From contig CACJUZ010000008.1 of assembly GCA_902596745.1 (NCBI GenBank), positions 1-34,448 of the forward strand: a stretch of DNA of 34,448 nt, written 5' to 3'. The translations under genes were made by a program, and so were the position numbers. Each line of letters begins with the position of its first letter. The first letter of the stretch is position 1. Under the pieces are notes generated by a model. It was given only the letters and a program-made list of their open reading frames with translations, searched no databases and was not told the origin of the DNA. Source of the DNA: an uncultured Pelagibacteraceae bacterium. Its GTDB lineage: Bacteria; Pseudomonadota; Alphaproteobacteria; Pelagibacterales; Pelagibacteraceae. Of this stretch, positions 15,677-23,608 are shown in pieces.

Positions 15677-16672
15677 ATGAAAAAACTAATGTCATTGATT
15701 TCAGCGTTTTTAGTGATGTTCGCTTTTGCGAGTCCAATCGCTAAATCAGCAGAATTCTTTACTATAGGAACTGGTGGACCAACTGGAGTTTATTTCCAAA
15801 CTGGTAACGCCATTTGTAAAATGTTACATAAATCAGCGATAAGTGCTGAACATGGAAGAAAAAAAGGTACAGCTAAAGCTTATAGATGTACCGCGCCTTC
15901 AACAGGTGGTTCTAACTATAACATAGGACAAATCAAAGATGGTGAGTTTCAATTTGGTGTTGCTCAGTCAGATTGGCAGTTCCATGCTTACAACGGTTCA
16001 AGTAAATGGGAAGGAAAACAGTTCGGTGATTTAAGAGCTGTATTTTCTGTTCACAATGAACCTTTCCAAATTTGGGCAAGTAAAAAATCTAAAATAAAAG
16101 ATTTTAAAGGCTTAAAAGGAAAAACAGTTAACATTGGTAATCCAGGTTCTGGTCAAAGAGGAACTATGGAAGAGTTAATGAAAGCTATGGGAGCTGACAT
16201 GAGTATGTTCAAAGCAACTACAGAACTTACTTCTTCTGAACAAGTAAAAGCTCTTTGCGACGGTAAAATAGACGCATTCGGATATTCTGTAGGATTTCCT
16301 AATGGTGCTATGGAGCAAGCAGCAACTTGTAAAGCGAAAGCTAGTCCAATTAATTTAACTGGCGCACCAGTTCAAGGTTTAATTGACGGAGCTGACTATT
16401 ATGCTAAAGCAGTAATCCCAGCAGGTACTTACTCAAATCAGAAAAAAGACGCTACAACATTCGGTGTAAAAGCTACTGTTGTTACGAGCGCTAATGTTTC
16501 TGAAGAGCTTGTATACTTAGTTGTAAAAGCAGTAATGGAAAACTTTGATGATTTCAGAGCTCAACATCCTGCTTTTGGACCACTGGAAAAGAAAAATATG
16601 ATAGCTGATGGTTTGTCAGCTCCATTACATCCAGGAGCGATTAAGTATTATAAAGAAGCTGGATTAATGTAA
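15677..16672 (+). CDS. TAXI-family TRAP transporter solute-binding protein
   Basis: This 331-residue exported protein has a signal peptide of about 24 residues (basic MKK, hydrophobic core, cut near AKSA). The mature protein begins with FFTIGTGGPTGVYFQTG, the family hallmark of TAXI (TRAP-associated extracytoplasmic immunogenic) receptors. It continues with VNIGNPGSGQRGTMEELM and the LCDGKIDAFGYSVGFPNG region typical of the ligand pocket. TAXI receptors deliver ligands such as glutamate or 2-oxoacids to a fused permease. The codons look more GC-balanced than in the neighbours, consistent with high expression. A terminator-like hairpin separates it from its permease gene. Confidence 0.93.
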   Translation: MKKLMSLISAFLVMFAFASPIAKSAEFFTIGTGGPTGVYFQTGNAICKMLHKSAISAEHGRKKGTAKAYRCTAPSTGGSNYNIGQIKDGEFQFGVAQSDWQFHAYNGSSKWEGKQFGDLRAVFSVHNEPFQIWASKKSKIKDFKGLKGKTVNIGNPGSGQRGTMEELMKAMGADMSMFKATTELTSSEQVKALCDGKIDAFGYSVGFPNGAMEQAATCKAKASPINLTGAPVQGLIDGADYYAKAVIPAGTYSNQKKDATTFGVKATVVTSANVSEELVYLVVKAVMENFDDFRAQHPAFGPLEKKNMIADGLSAPLHPGAIKYYKEAGLM

Positions 16673-16692
16673 TCTTAATAAATAATTAAACT

Positions 16693-16725
16693 AAAAAGGC
16701 CCAATATTTTTTGGGCCTTTTTTTT
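16693..16725 (+). terminator. terminator/attenuator between TAXI receptor and permease
   Basis: A perfect 12-bp stem (AAAAAGGCCCAA at 16693-16704 with TTGGGCCTTTTT at 16711-16722) has a 6-base loop and runs into a T tract. It sits 20 bases after the receptor stop and 22 bases before the permease start. It probably lowers permease transcript relative to the abundant receptor. Confidence 0.85.
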
Positions 16726-16747
16726 ATTATATTGTATCTTCTAGCTA

Positions 16748-17635
16748 ATGAGTCAAAATATAAAAGACACTATCAAGCAGAAAATAAGCGAGGATATCTC
16801 TCCGACTAAAAATTTATCTGGTTTTCATCTAAAAATTGTTATGGGGATAGCAATAATTTGGACTTTATTTCAACTTTGGTATGCTTCTCCATTTCCATTT
16901 TGGTTTAATTTCGGCATGTTCAAGGGTCTACCAGCTAGAGCAATTCATTTAGGATTTGCGCTAACATTAACTTTTCTTATATTTCCAATAGCAAGGGGAA
17001 AAAAAATTTCCTTTTTCGACATTCTAATAAGTTTAGTTGCAGCTTTTTGTTGTCTGTATATTTATTTTTTTTACGATGATTTGGTTAATAGGGGAGGGAT
17101 TTTATTAGTAAAAGAATTTTATGGTTTTAAAGTTCCCGTTGAATTAATTATTGGTACTTTTGGTATTCTCATATTATTAGAAGCAACAAGAAGAGCTATA
17201 GGCTTACCTCTAGTCATTATCGCAATTTGTTTTCTGTTATTTTCATATTTTGGAAAATATGCACCAGATATAATTTCTCATGGTGGTCTTTCTCTAAAAA
17301 GATTAGTAGGTTTTCAATGGTTCGATCAAGAGGCGATATTCGGAATTCCAATCGGTGTTTCAGTTGATTTTATCTTTTTGTTTGTTTTATTTGGAGCATT
17401 ATTAGAAACCGCTGGCGGAGGAAAATATTTTTTAGACTTAGCTTTTGCTATGGTTGGTAAAATGCGAGGAGGACCGGCTAAAGCTGCGATTCTTGGTTCG
17501 GGAATGACAGGAATGATTTCTGGATCTTCCATTGCGAATACAGTTACTACTGGAACATTTACAATTCCAATTATGAAAAAAAACTGGTTTCTCACAAGAG
17601 AAAGCTGGAGCAATAGAAGTCTCATCCTCAGTTAA
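16748..17635 (+). CDS. TRAP transporter fused 4TM/12TM permease, N-terminal part (split by frameshift)
   Basis: This frame holds the DctQ-like membrane domain (helices from about residue 27) and the start of the DctM-like domain (EAIFGIPIGVSVDFIFLFVLFGALLE, AGGGKYFLDLAFAMVGKMRGGPAKAAILGSGMTGMISGSS as separate segments). After TIPIMKK the sequence becomes nonsense and stops at 17635. Dropping one A from the A8 run at 17576-17583 joins it in frame to the next reading frame. The joined protein has about 774 residues, the expected length for a fused TAXI-TRAP permease. The original gene therefore spans 16748-19073. Causes could be a sequencing error, a true inactivating mutation, or slippage on the A run. 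Confidence 0.85.
   Translation: MSQNIKDTIKQKISEDISPTKNLSGFHLKIVMGIAIIWTLFQLWYASPFPFWFNFGMFKGLPARAIHLGFALTLTFLIFPIARGKKISFFDILISLVAAFCCLYIYFFYDDLVNRGGILLVKEFYGFKVPVELIIGTFGILILLEATRRAIGLPLVIIAICFLLFSYFGKYAPDIISHGGLSLKRLVGFQWFDQEAIFGIPIGVSVDFIFLFVLFGALLETAGGGKYFLDLAFAMVGKMRGGPAKAAILGSGMTGMISGSSIANTVTTGTFTIPIMKKNWFLTRESWSNRSLILS
17576..17583 (+). other. A8 homopolymer, site of the +1 frameshift in the TRAP permease
   Basis: Reading ATG followed by eight A's puts the ribosome into a frame that stops at 17635. With seven A's the translation continues KKTGFSQEKAGAIEVSSSVNG and flows into the downstream frame. That sequence is what the family shows here. The switch is therefore localised to this run. 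Confidence 0.85.
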
Positions 17636-17645
17636 CGGTCAAATA

Positions 17646-19073
17646 ATGCCACCTGTAATGGGTGCAGCTGCTTTCGTTATGGCAAGTTTCATAGGTGTTA
17701 CTTATTTTGAAGTAGTTAAACACGCTTTTTTACCTGCAGTAATTTCATATATTGCATTGTTCTATATATCTCACTTGGAAGCATTGAAATTAGGTCTTAA
17801 AGGAATGGATGATGCAGACGTCCCACATTTAAAGAAAACTTTTCTTTCTGGCTTACATTTTTTAATACCAATTTTTGTCCTAATTTTTTTACTTGTTTAT
17901 ATGAGATACACAGCAGGGTTTTCAATTTTTTATGCAACTTTATCTTTGATCTTAGTAAATTTAATAAATCGTATAATTAAAAATCCAGACCTTAAAACTG
18001 GCCTAACTGACTGGTACAACCAAACAATCGTTGGGCTTCAAAAAGGTGCAATCAATATGGTTGGAGTTGGTATCGCAATTGCAACAGCTGGTATAATAGT
18101 AGGAGCAGTTGGTTCAACTGGATTAAGTACAAATTTAATTATAGTGATCGAAACAATAGCCAGAGACAACGTTATAATTTTAATTTTACTAACCATTATA
18201 CTCTGTTTATTACTTGGAATGGGTCTTCCAACTACCGCGAATTATGTTGTTGTAGCCTCTCTAATGGCCACTGTTCTTGTCGATGTTGGAAATGCTTCTG
18301 GTTATATTTTTCCTCTGATCGCTGTTCATTTGTTCGTATTTTATTTCGGTTTAATGGCCGATGTAACGCCGCCGGTTGGTTTGGCGTCGTATGCAGCAGC
18401 AGCAATTTCTGGAGGTGACCCTCTCAGAACCGGTCTGCAAGCTATTTGGTACAGTTTAAGAACAGGTATTTTGCCTATAGTTTTTCTATTCAATCACGAA
18501 CTTTTACTGATCGGTGTAGATAATATTTGGCAAGCATTAACAGTGATAATTACATCCTTAATTGGAATTTTAGTTTTTACTGCTGCAACTCAGCAATGGT
18601 TTATAAATAGATTAAAATGGTATGAAATTATAGCATTCTTAATAATCTCCATATCCTTTCTGGCCCCAGATTATGTTTTAAGTAAATTTTATCCAAAGTT
18701 TAATGAGCAGAAACTTACAGCCGAAAATATTCAAAACCTTTCTTTTGACCCAGCCAAAGAAGTTCATATTAAGGTTACCAGAATCACTGAATATGGAGAA
18801 AGATATAAATTATTTGTAATTGACAGAACAAAATTTGAAAATGAGTATAATTTAGAAGAATATGGAGTAACTTTGTCCCAACAAAATGATCAACTAACAA
18901 TAGATAAATTAAATTGGAAGGGTGAAGCAAAAAAATCTGGAATGCAAATGGGCGATATCATAAGCAATTTTAAAATTGAAAACCCTGATAGACCTAATAA
19001 AGCAATGGTTTATCCATTTTCATTTCTATTATTATTAGTTTTTGGGTATAATAATTTTAGACGCAAACATTAG
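17646..19073 (+). CDS. TRAP transporter fused permease, C-terminal part (split by frameshift)
   Basis: This is the continuation of the permease in the second frame, shown from its first ATG (MPPVMGAAAFVMASF). The true in-frame sequence begins at the A8 run upstream. It contains the remaining DctM helices with family motifs GLPTTANYVVVASLMA and LMADVTPPVGLASYAAAAISG. A C-terminal soluble segment of about 120 residues resembles the DUF3394 domain of fused TAXI permeases, including a PDZ-like GEAKKSGMQMGDII, followed by a last helix. All of this is intact, with no further damage after the frameshift. That argues for a recent event, an assembly error, or continued use through slippage. Confidence 0.85.
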   Translation: MPPVMGAAAFVMASFIGVTYFEVVKHAFLPAVISYIALFYISHLEALKLGLKGMDDADVPHLKKTFLSGLHFLIPIFVLIFLLVYMRYTAGFSIFYATLSLILVNLINRIIKNPDLKTGLTDWYNQTIVGLQKGAINMVGVGIAIATAGIIVGAVGSTGLSTNLIIVIETIARDNVIILILLTIILCLLLGMGLPTTANYVVVASLMATVLVDVGNASGYIFPLIAVHLFVFYFGLMADVTPPVGLASYAAAAISGGDPLRTGLQAIWYSLRTGILPIVFLFNHELLLIGVDNIWQALTVIITSLIGILVFTAATQQWFINRLKWYEIIAFLIISISFLAPDYVLSKFYPKFNEQKLTAENIQNLSFDPAKEVHIKVTRITEYGERYKLFVIDRTKFENEYNLEEYGVTLSQQNDQLTIDKLNWKGEAKKSGMQMGDIISNFKIENPDRPNKAMVYPFSFLLLLVFGYNNFRRKH

Positions 19074-19082
19074 TGAGTAATT

Positions 19083-19232
19083 ATGTTACAGCAGATTTAC
19101 AGATGGTTCTGCTATATTGGAATTCATAGGTACGATATTATTGATACAAAATATGGTTTTGGCGCGGCAGGTTCAACCGAAACTGTTAAATGTAAAGACT
19201 GTGGAATTACAAAAATTAGACAAAAAAGTTAA
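19083..19232 (+). CDS. 49-residue CxxC (zinc-ribbon-like) small protein
   Basis: The frame starts 9 bases after the permease stop and encodes 49 residues. It has an aromatic N-terminus (YRWFCYIGIHRYD), a Gly-rich middle (GFGAAGSTETV) and a CKDC knuckle near the end. Cys10, His15 and the CxxC pair could bind one zinc. The composition (TETVKCKDCG) looks like a real zinc-ribbon and not random translation. The overlapping longer frame 19117-19341 has no such features. No function is known. It may be cotranscribed with the transporter. Confidence 0.55.
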   Translation: MLQQIYRWFCYIGIHRYDIIDTKYGFGAAGSTETVKCKDCGITKIRQKS

Positions 19233-19255
19233 ATTAAAAGAAAATATTTATCTAT

Positions 19256-20620
19256 ATGAAGAAGAAAGTAATAATCTCTTTAATCGTTTTTTCAATAATT
19301 GCCTTTTTAGGACTTTGGTCGATTGTAAGTGGTGGTTATGATAAACAAAATAAATTAATACTTGCTCTTAAAGAAATCATTCCATCAAGTGTAGCAAAGA
19401 AAGTAAGAGATACAATTTTTATAATTCCTGATCTAAAGGAGAGAAATAAATTTCTTTCAACGCAAGTTGCAAAGTATGAGCAAGGCTACGATGGAACATT
19501 ATTTAATAGTGAAAATATTTTATCAAAAAAACGCAATGAAGCTTATTCACTTAAAGAATTTTTCTTACCTTTTCCAAGACTTGATACAAGATTAGGTTGG
19601 AAGGCTACAGAAAATTCAAAAAGAGCACATTACTTAGAAATAGTTGACAATAAAGTTTTTGCAATGTCAGGTCTTGGGGAATCAATTTATTTTAATCTAT
19701 CAAATCTAAATAACGACAAACTACTCCAAAAAAAGATAAAAAATAATATTGATGTTTTGTTAAAAAATATGAATGCAGAATTAATTGGAATAAGAGATTT
19801 ATTTCACAATAATAATTACCTGTATATTAGTCTTCAACATAAAGATAAAAACGGTTTTACTATAGGAGTTTACAGAGCTCCTCTAAGTACTAAAAATTTA
19901 AATTTTGAAAAATTTTTTTCTATAAATGAATATTGGGATATTTATAACGTATTTTCCGGTGGAAGATTGGAAAAATTTCATGATGATAAAATATTATTTA
20001 CTATTGGTTTTTCTCATCAATATAATAAATCTCAACAGAAAAACTCTTTTTTAGGAAAAATTATTTCTATAGATAAAGAAACTAAAGAACATAAATTAAT
20101 ATCTTTTGGTCACAGGAATCCACAAGGATTATTTTACAACTCAAATTCCAAAATAGTCATGAGTACAGAACATGGACCTAAGGGCGGTGATGAAATAAAT
20201 TTCAACTTTTTAGAAGAGGATTTAACAAAAAATTTTGGTTGGCCGATCTCTTCCTACGGCGCGCCTTATCCTGGACAAAAGTCAAAATTTGAGGAGAATG
20301 GTTGGATGCAAACTAGTCATAAAGAGAATGGATTTATAGAGCCTATAAAACACTTCACTCCATCGATTGGAATAAGTGAATTGTTTTTTATAAAAAAAGA
20401 TGAAAAAAATAAATCTAATCAGCTTTATGTATCTTCACTGAGAGCTGGCTCAATATATGTTTTAACTTTGGATAAAACGCTTAAAAAAGTTATTGATGAG
20501 GATAGGATATTTTTTCCTAATAAGAGGATAAGAGATTTAAAATATGATAAAAAAAATAATCAATTTTTATTTTTATCTGAATATACCCCATCTATTGGTG
20601 TTTTGAAAAAAATTAATTAA
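19256..20620 (+). CDS. membrane-anchored PQQ-dependent sugar dehydrogenase-like beta-propeller
   Basis: This 454-residue protein has one N-terminal membrane anchor (about residues 4-25) and a large extracytoplasmic domain. The C-terminal half has the conserved blocks of the glucose/sorbosone dehydrogenase (GSDH, YliI-like) family: GHRNPQGLFY, STEHGPKGGDEINF and NFGWPISSYG. In that family the His-Arg-Asn-Pro-Gln and EHGP-GGDE segments form the PQQ/calcium site, so the core residues are kept. The N-terminal 150 residues are less typical. Whether it oxidises sugars or is a non-catalytic propeller cannot be told; no PQQ synthesis genes are visible in this window. It precedes an exported MsrB by 9 bases. 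Confidence 0.75.
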   Translation: MKKKVIISLIVFSIIAFLGLWSIVSGGYDKQNKLILALKEIIPSSVAKKVRDTIFIIPDLKERNKFLSTQVAKYEQGYDGTLFNSENILSKKRNEAYSLKEFFLPFPRLDTRLGWKATENSKRAHYLEIVDNKVFAMSGLGESIYFNLSNLNNDKLLQKKIKNNIDVLLKNMNAELIGIRDLFHNNNYLYISLQHKDKNGFTIGVYRAPLSTKNLNFEKFFSINEYWDIYNVFSGGRLEKFHDDKILFTIGFSHQYNKSQQKNSFLGKIISIDKETKEHKLISFGHRNPQGLFYNSNSKIVMSTEHGPKGGDEINFNFLEEDLTKNFGWPISSYGAPYPGQKSKFEENGWMQTSHKENGFIEPIKHFTPSIGISELFFIKKDEKNKSNQLYVSSLRAGSIYVLTLDKTLKKVIDEDRIFFPNKRIRDLKYDKKNNQFLFLSEYTPSIGVLKKIN

Positions 20621-20629
20621 AATTTACAT

Positions 20630-21079
20630 ATGGATAAAAGGTCTTTTATTAAAATAATTTTTATTGGGTTAGCACCTTTATTTTTTCCATTTAAAATATT
20701 TTCTATTGAAAAAAAAATAATAAATCCAGATTTATCAGAAGAACAAAAAAGAATAATGTTTGGTGAAGAAACCGAAAGAGCTGGCACTAGCCCTCTTAAT
20801 TTTGAGAAACGAAAAGGCTCATACCATTGCGCAAATTGTAATGCCAAGTTATTTGAGTCTGTATCTAAATTTGATAGTGGAACTGGCTGGCCATCCTTTA
20901 GCGAAGCTTTGCCAGGAGCTTTTAAAACAAAAGTTGATTATTCCTTTGGCATGAAAAGAATTGAATACCATTGTGCTAAGTGTGGTGCTCACCATGGACA
21001 TGTTTTTAATGATGGACCTGGACCTAATGGCAAAAGATACTGCAACAATGGTTTGTGTTTAATTTTTATTCCTGATTAA
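20630..21079 (+). CDS. msrB: exported peptide-methionine (R)-S-oxide reductase
   Basis: MsrB reduces methionine-R-sulfoxide in proteins. The 149-residue frame has an N-terminal signal of about 25 residues (KRSFIK followed by a hydrophobic core, resembling a Tat-type signal with KR in place of RR), so it probably acts in the periplasm. The zinc site is two CxxC pairs (Cys67/Cys70 and Cys115/Cys118). FDSGTGWPSF and HHGHVFNDGP are the substrate-site signatures. RYC (Cys138) holds the catalytic cysteine. A second Cys143 nearby could act as a resolving thiol. Its 3' end overlaps the converging thioesterase gene by 4 bases. Confidence 0.93.
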   Translation: MDKRSFIKIIFIGLAPLFFPFKIFSIEKKIINPDLSEEQKRIMFGEETERAGTSPLNFEKRKGSYHCANCNAKLFESVSKFDSGTGWPSFSEALPGAFKTKVDYSFGMKRIEYHCAKCGAHHGHVFNDGPGPNGKRYCNNGLCLIFIPD

Positions 21080-21453
21080 GATAATATTTTCCAAGTTCCT
21101 GATGCGGTAGCAACAATTCCGTTAGAATTTAAAATTTTACAATTTATAAAAACTAATGTTTTAGTTTTTTTCAATACCTCTACTTTACCTACTAGATTAT
21201 CTCCTTGCTTACCTGCCGAGATATATTTTATATCTAAATTTACCGTGACTGATCTTTTGTTTCCTGCTGCTATATGAGCAGCATTTCCCATACCCGTGTC
21301 AGCGATAGTAGCTATAAAACCACCGTGTGCAATTTTGCCAGTATTGAGAAACTTTTCCTCTACTTTAATACTAAATTCGTAGTTAGTTTCATCTATCTTT
21401 TTAAAAGAAAGATCGCCAATATTTTGCATAAAACCTTTTTTAGTTTCGTCCAT
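21076..21453 (-). CDS. PaaI-type hotdog-fold thioesterase
   Basis: This small single-domain hotdog protein carries the family signature GKIAHGGFIATIADTGMGNAA. Its helix follows the HGG turn, and the catalytic Asp lies in the ADT segment. Family enzymes hydrolyse acyl-CoA thioesters, often aromatic or short-chain. The open frame reaches 21480 (134 residues). I prefer the ATG at 21453 (125 residues), which reduces overlap with the upstream transporter gene from 41 to 14 bases. Other ATGs at 21468 and 21480 remain possible. Substrate is unknown. Confidence 0.82.
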   Translation of the reverse strand: MDETKKGFMQNIGDLSFKKIDETNYEFSIKVEEKFLNTGKIAHGGFIATIADTGMGNAAHIAAGNKRSVTVNLDIKYISAGKQGDNLVGKVEVLKKTKTLVFINCKILNSNGIVATASGTWKILS

Positions 21454-22342
21454 ATATTTTTTTACCATAGATCGGTGCAAGTTGAGAGAAAATAACTGCA
21501 GATAATATTATTATAATTCCAAATATTTTAAATTCATTCAAAAATTGATCCAATAAAAACCAAGCAGCCATTGAACCAAAAACTCCCTCCAATGAAAAGA
21601 TAATTGCTACAGGAGCTGGAGATAAATTTTGTTGAGCAAATATTTGAAGCATAAAAGCTATTCCACTTGATAAAACCCCAGCATACAAGAGCTCCGTCAT
21701 TTCCATGGATATAACTTTTAGTGAAATAAATTCAAAAGAAAAAGCTGGGACAAATGAAATTATTGATGCAGTCAAACATTGAAATGTAGCTATTGAAATT
21801 GGGTAATTAAAAACTTTTAAAAATTTTGAGATAAAAACAATATGAAATGCCCAAAAAAAAGCTCCTACAATTACTAAAGAGTCCCCGAAGCGCACTCTTA
21901 TGTTATCAAGCTCACTAAGAAGTAAACCACCAATTAAACACATCAATACAGATGGCCAAACTGAATTATGTATTTTCTTCGAAAAAAGAAAATAGGCTAT
22001 TACAGGTACTATCACTACATATAAAACAGTGAATACTGCTGAATTAGCTACGTCAGTATACAGTAAAGAAATTTGTTGAAATATGTTTCCACCTGCTAAA
22101 AAAAATCCTAATAAAAATAAATAACCAATAATAAATTTTAATTCTAATCTCGTATTTTTAACTTTTTGATATTCAAATATAAAAAAAAACGGAAGAAGTG
22201 CTAAAAAACCAAGCGCTAACCTTACTGCTGAAAAGGTGTATGGACCTATAAAATCCATGCCCATATCTTGTGCGATAAAAGCAGTTCCCCAAATGAACGA
22301 GCATGCGATAGCACAAGCTAAAGATACAAAGTTTTTACTCAT
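21440..22342 (-). CDS. EamA/DMT-superfamily transporter
   Basis: This 300-residue protein has about ten membrane helices in two EamA repeats. The first repeat opens with ACSFIWGTAFIAQD, the usual W-G start, with a basic, aromatic loop after helix 3. The second repeat ends with PAPVAIIFSLEGVFGSMAAW, a family hallmark. DMT transporters export or import amino acids, nucleosides and other metabolites; the substrate is not deducible. The gene lies 23 bases downstream of aceF and overlaps the thioesterase gene, so it may be cotranscribed with the pyruvate dehydrogenase genes. Confidence 0.88.
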   Translation of the reverse strand: MSKNFVSLACAIACSFIWGTAFIAQDMGMDFIGPYTFSAVRLALGFLALLPFFFIFEYQKVKNTRLELKFIIGYLFLLGFFLAGGNIFQQISLLYTDVANSAVFTVLYVVIVPVIAYFLFSKKIHNSVWPSVLMCLIGGLLLSELDNIRVRFGDSLVIVGAFFWAFHIVFISKFLKVFNYPISIATFQCLTASIISFVPAFSFEFISLKVISMEMTELLYAGVLSSGIAFMLQIFAQQNLSPAPVAIIFSLEGVFGSMAAWFLLDQFLNEFKIFGIIIILSAVIFSQLAPIYGKKIYGRN

Positions 22343-22365
22343 ACTATTTATTACGGCAATTTAAA

Positions 22366-23607
22366 TTATACGGCAAGCTTGAAAGCAAAATCTTTACCTA
22401 GACTCTTATTTAAATGAACACAAAACCTTGCTCCCTCCGCACCATCGATAATTCTATGATCGTAAGACAAAGATATTGGTAAAATTTTTCTATTTACTAG
22501 CTGACCTTTAATTCTAACTAATTTGTCATAACTTCTTCCAACACCTAAAATCGCGACTTCAGGTGGATTTATTATTGGAGTAAAAAATGTTCCACCTATT
22601 CCTCCCAAACTAGAAATAGTCATTGAACCACCAAAAAATTCTTTTTTATTTATTTTTAAATCTCTGCACTCCCTACTTACTTTTCTCAATTCATCTCCTA
22701 TTTCTTTAATATTCATCTGATCAACATCTCTTAATTTTGGAACCATAAGCCCATGAGGTGTATCTACAGCAAAACCAATGTGGTAATATTTTTTATAAAC
22801 TATTTTATTTTGATCAGGATCTATTGAACAATTAAAATTAGGAAAATCTTTTAAAGCATTTACAACTGCCCTAGTTATAAAAGCTAAAGGCGTTACAGAA
22901 ATTTTTTCTCCAGTGAAATGATCAAATAATGATGTTCTAAATTGCTCCATTTCTGTAATATCAATTTCGTCGTGTTGAGTTACATGTGGTATTTCAGTCC
23001 ATGATCTTACTAGTTGAGGTCCTGAAAGCTTTTTTACTCTTGGTATTTCCTTGATCTCAATTTCTCCAAATTCTTCATGTGAATATTCATCTTTATATTT
23101 TTTCGGTTCAACTTTACCTTGATTGACAGATACTTGAGACTTAACAAATTTTTTTACATCATCTTCTGTTACTCTGCCCGATCTCTGTGAACCTTGTATT
23201 TGTGTTACATTAGCGCCAAGTTCTCTTGCAAATTTTCTGACTTTAGGGCTAGCTAATTTAACCCCCGAGGTAGATTGAATAACTGGAGAAGGAACTGGGT
23301 CTGGTTTCTTTGATATTATTTCTTTAACTTTGTTTTTTTGTAAAGGTTTTTCTTTCAAATCTGTTTTTGATTCTTCGCTAACAGTAAGTATAAGATCACC
23401 TTCACTTACTTTATCACCTATCTTAATTTTAATTTTTTCTATAATCCCATCTGATGTAGATGGTACCTCTACACTGGATTTGTCGCTTTCGATTGTAATT
23501 AAAGAGTCATTTTTTTTTATTTTTTGTCCGGCCTTAACCAAAACCTCAATGACCTCAACATCTTTAAAATCACCTATGTTTGGAACTAAGATATCTTTAG
23601 AGGACAT
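22366..23607 (-). CDS. aceF: pyruvate dehydrogenase E2, dihydrolipoamide acetyltransferase
   Basis: This 413-residue E2 has one lipoyl domain (about 1-80, lipoylated Lys43 in ESDKSSVEVPS). A linker and a peripheral-subunit-binding domain follow (about 118-160: ASPKVRKFARELGANVTQI ... SGRVTEDDVKKFV). The catalytic domain carries SYDHRIIDGAEGARF near its end, containing the catalytic His and Asp. E2 passes the acetyl group from lipoamide to CoA. The single lipoyl domain contrasts with the three in the E. coli enzyme. It follows aceE after 1 base. The lipoyl domain is about 70% identical by eye to the one fused to AceE. Confidence 0.95.
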   Translation of the reverse strand: MSSKDILVPNIGDFKDVEVIEVLVKAGQKIKKNDSLITIESDKSSVEVPSTSDGIIEKIKIKIGDKVSEGDLILTVSEESKTDLKEKPLQKNKVKEIISKKPDPVPSPVIQSTSGVKLASPKVRKFARELGANVTQIQGSQRSGRVTEDDVKKFVKSQVSVNQGKVEPKKYKDEYSHEEFGEIEIKEIPRVKKLSGPQLVRSWTEIPHVTQHDEIDITEMEQFRTSLFDHFTGEKISVTPLAFITRAVVNALKDFPNFNCSIDPDQNKIVYKKYYHIGFAVDTPHGLMVPKLRDVDQMNIKEIGDELRKVSRECRDLKINKKEFFGGSMTISSLGGIGGTFFTPIINPPEVAILGVGRSYDKLVRIKGQLVNRKILPISLSYDHRIIDGAEGARFCVHLNKSLGKDFAFKLAV

Positions 23608-23608
23608 T

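Noticed and set aside
17326-17625. 99-residue frame antisense to the TRAP permease
   Set aside because: Its sequence is the mirror of conserved permease codons (Pro/Ile/Val-rich) with no ribosome-binding site; a shadow.
19117-19341. 74-residue frame overlapping the CxxC microprotein and the propeller start
   Set aside because: It conflicts with two better frames, and its composition is unlike a folded or membrane protein. The 19083 frame has zinc-ribbon features.
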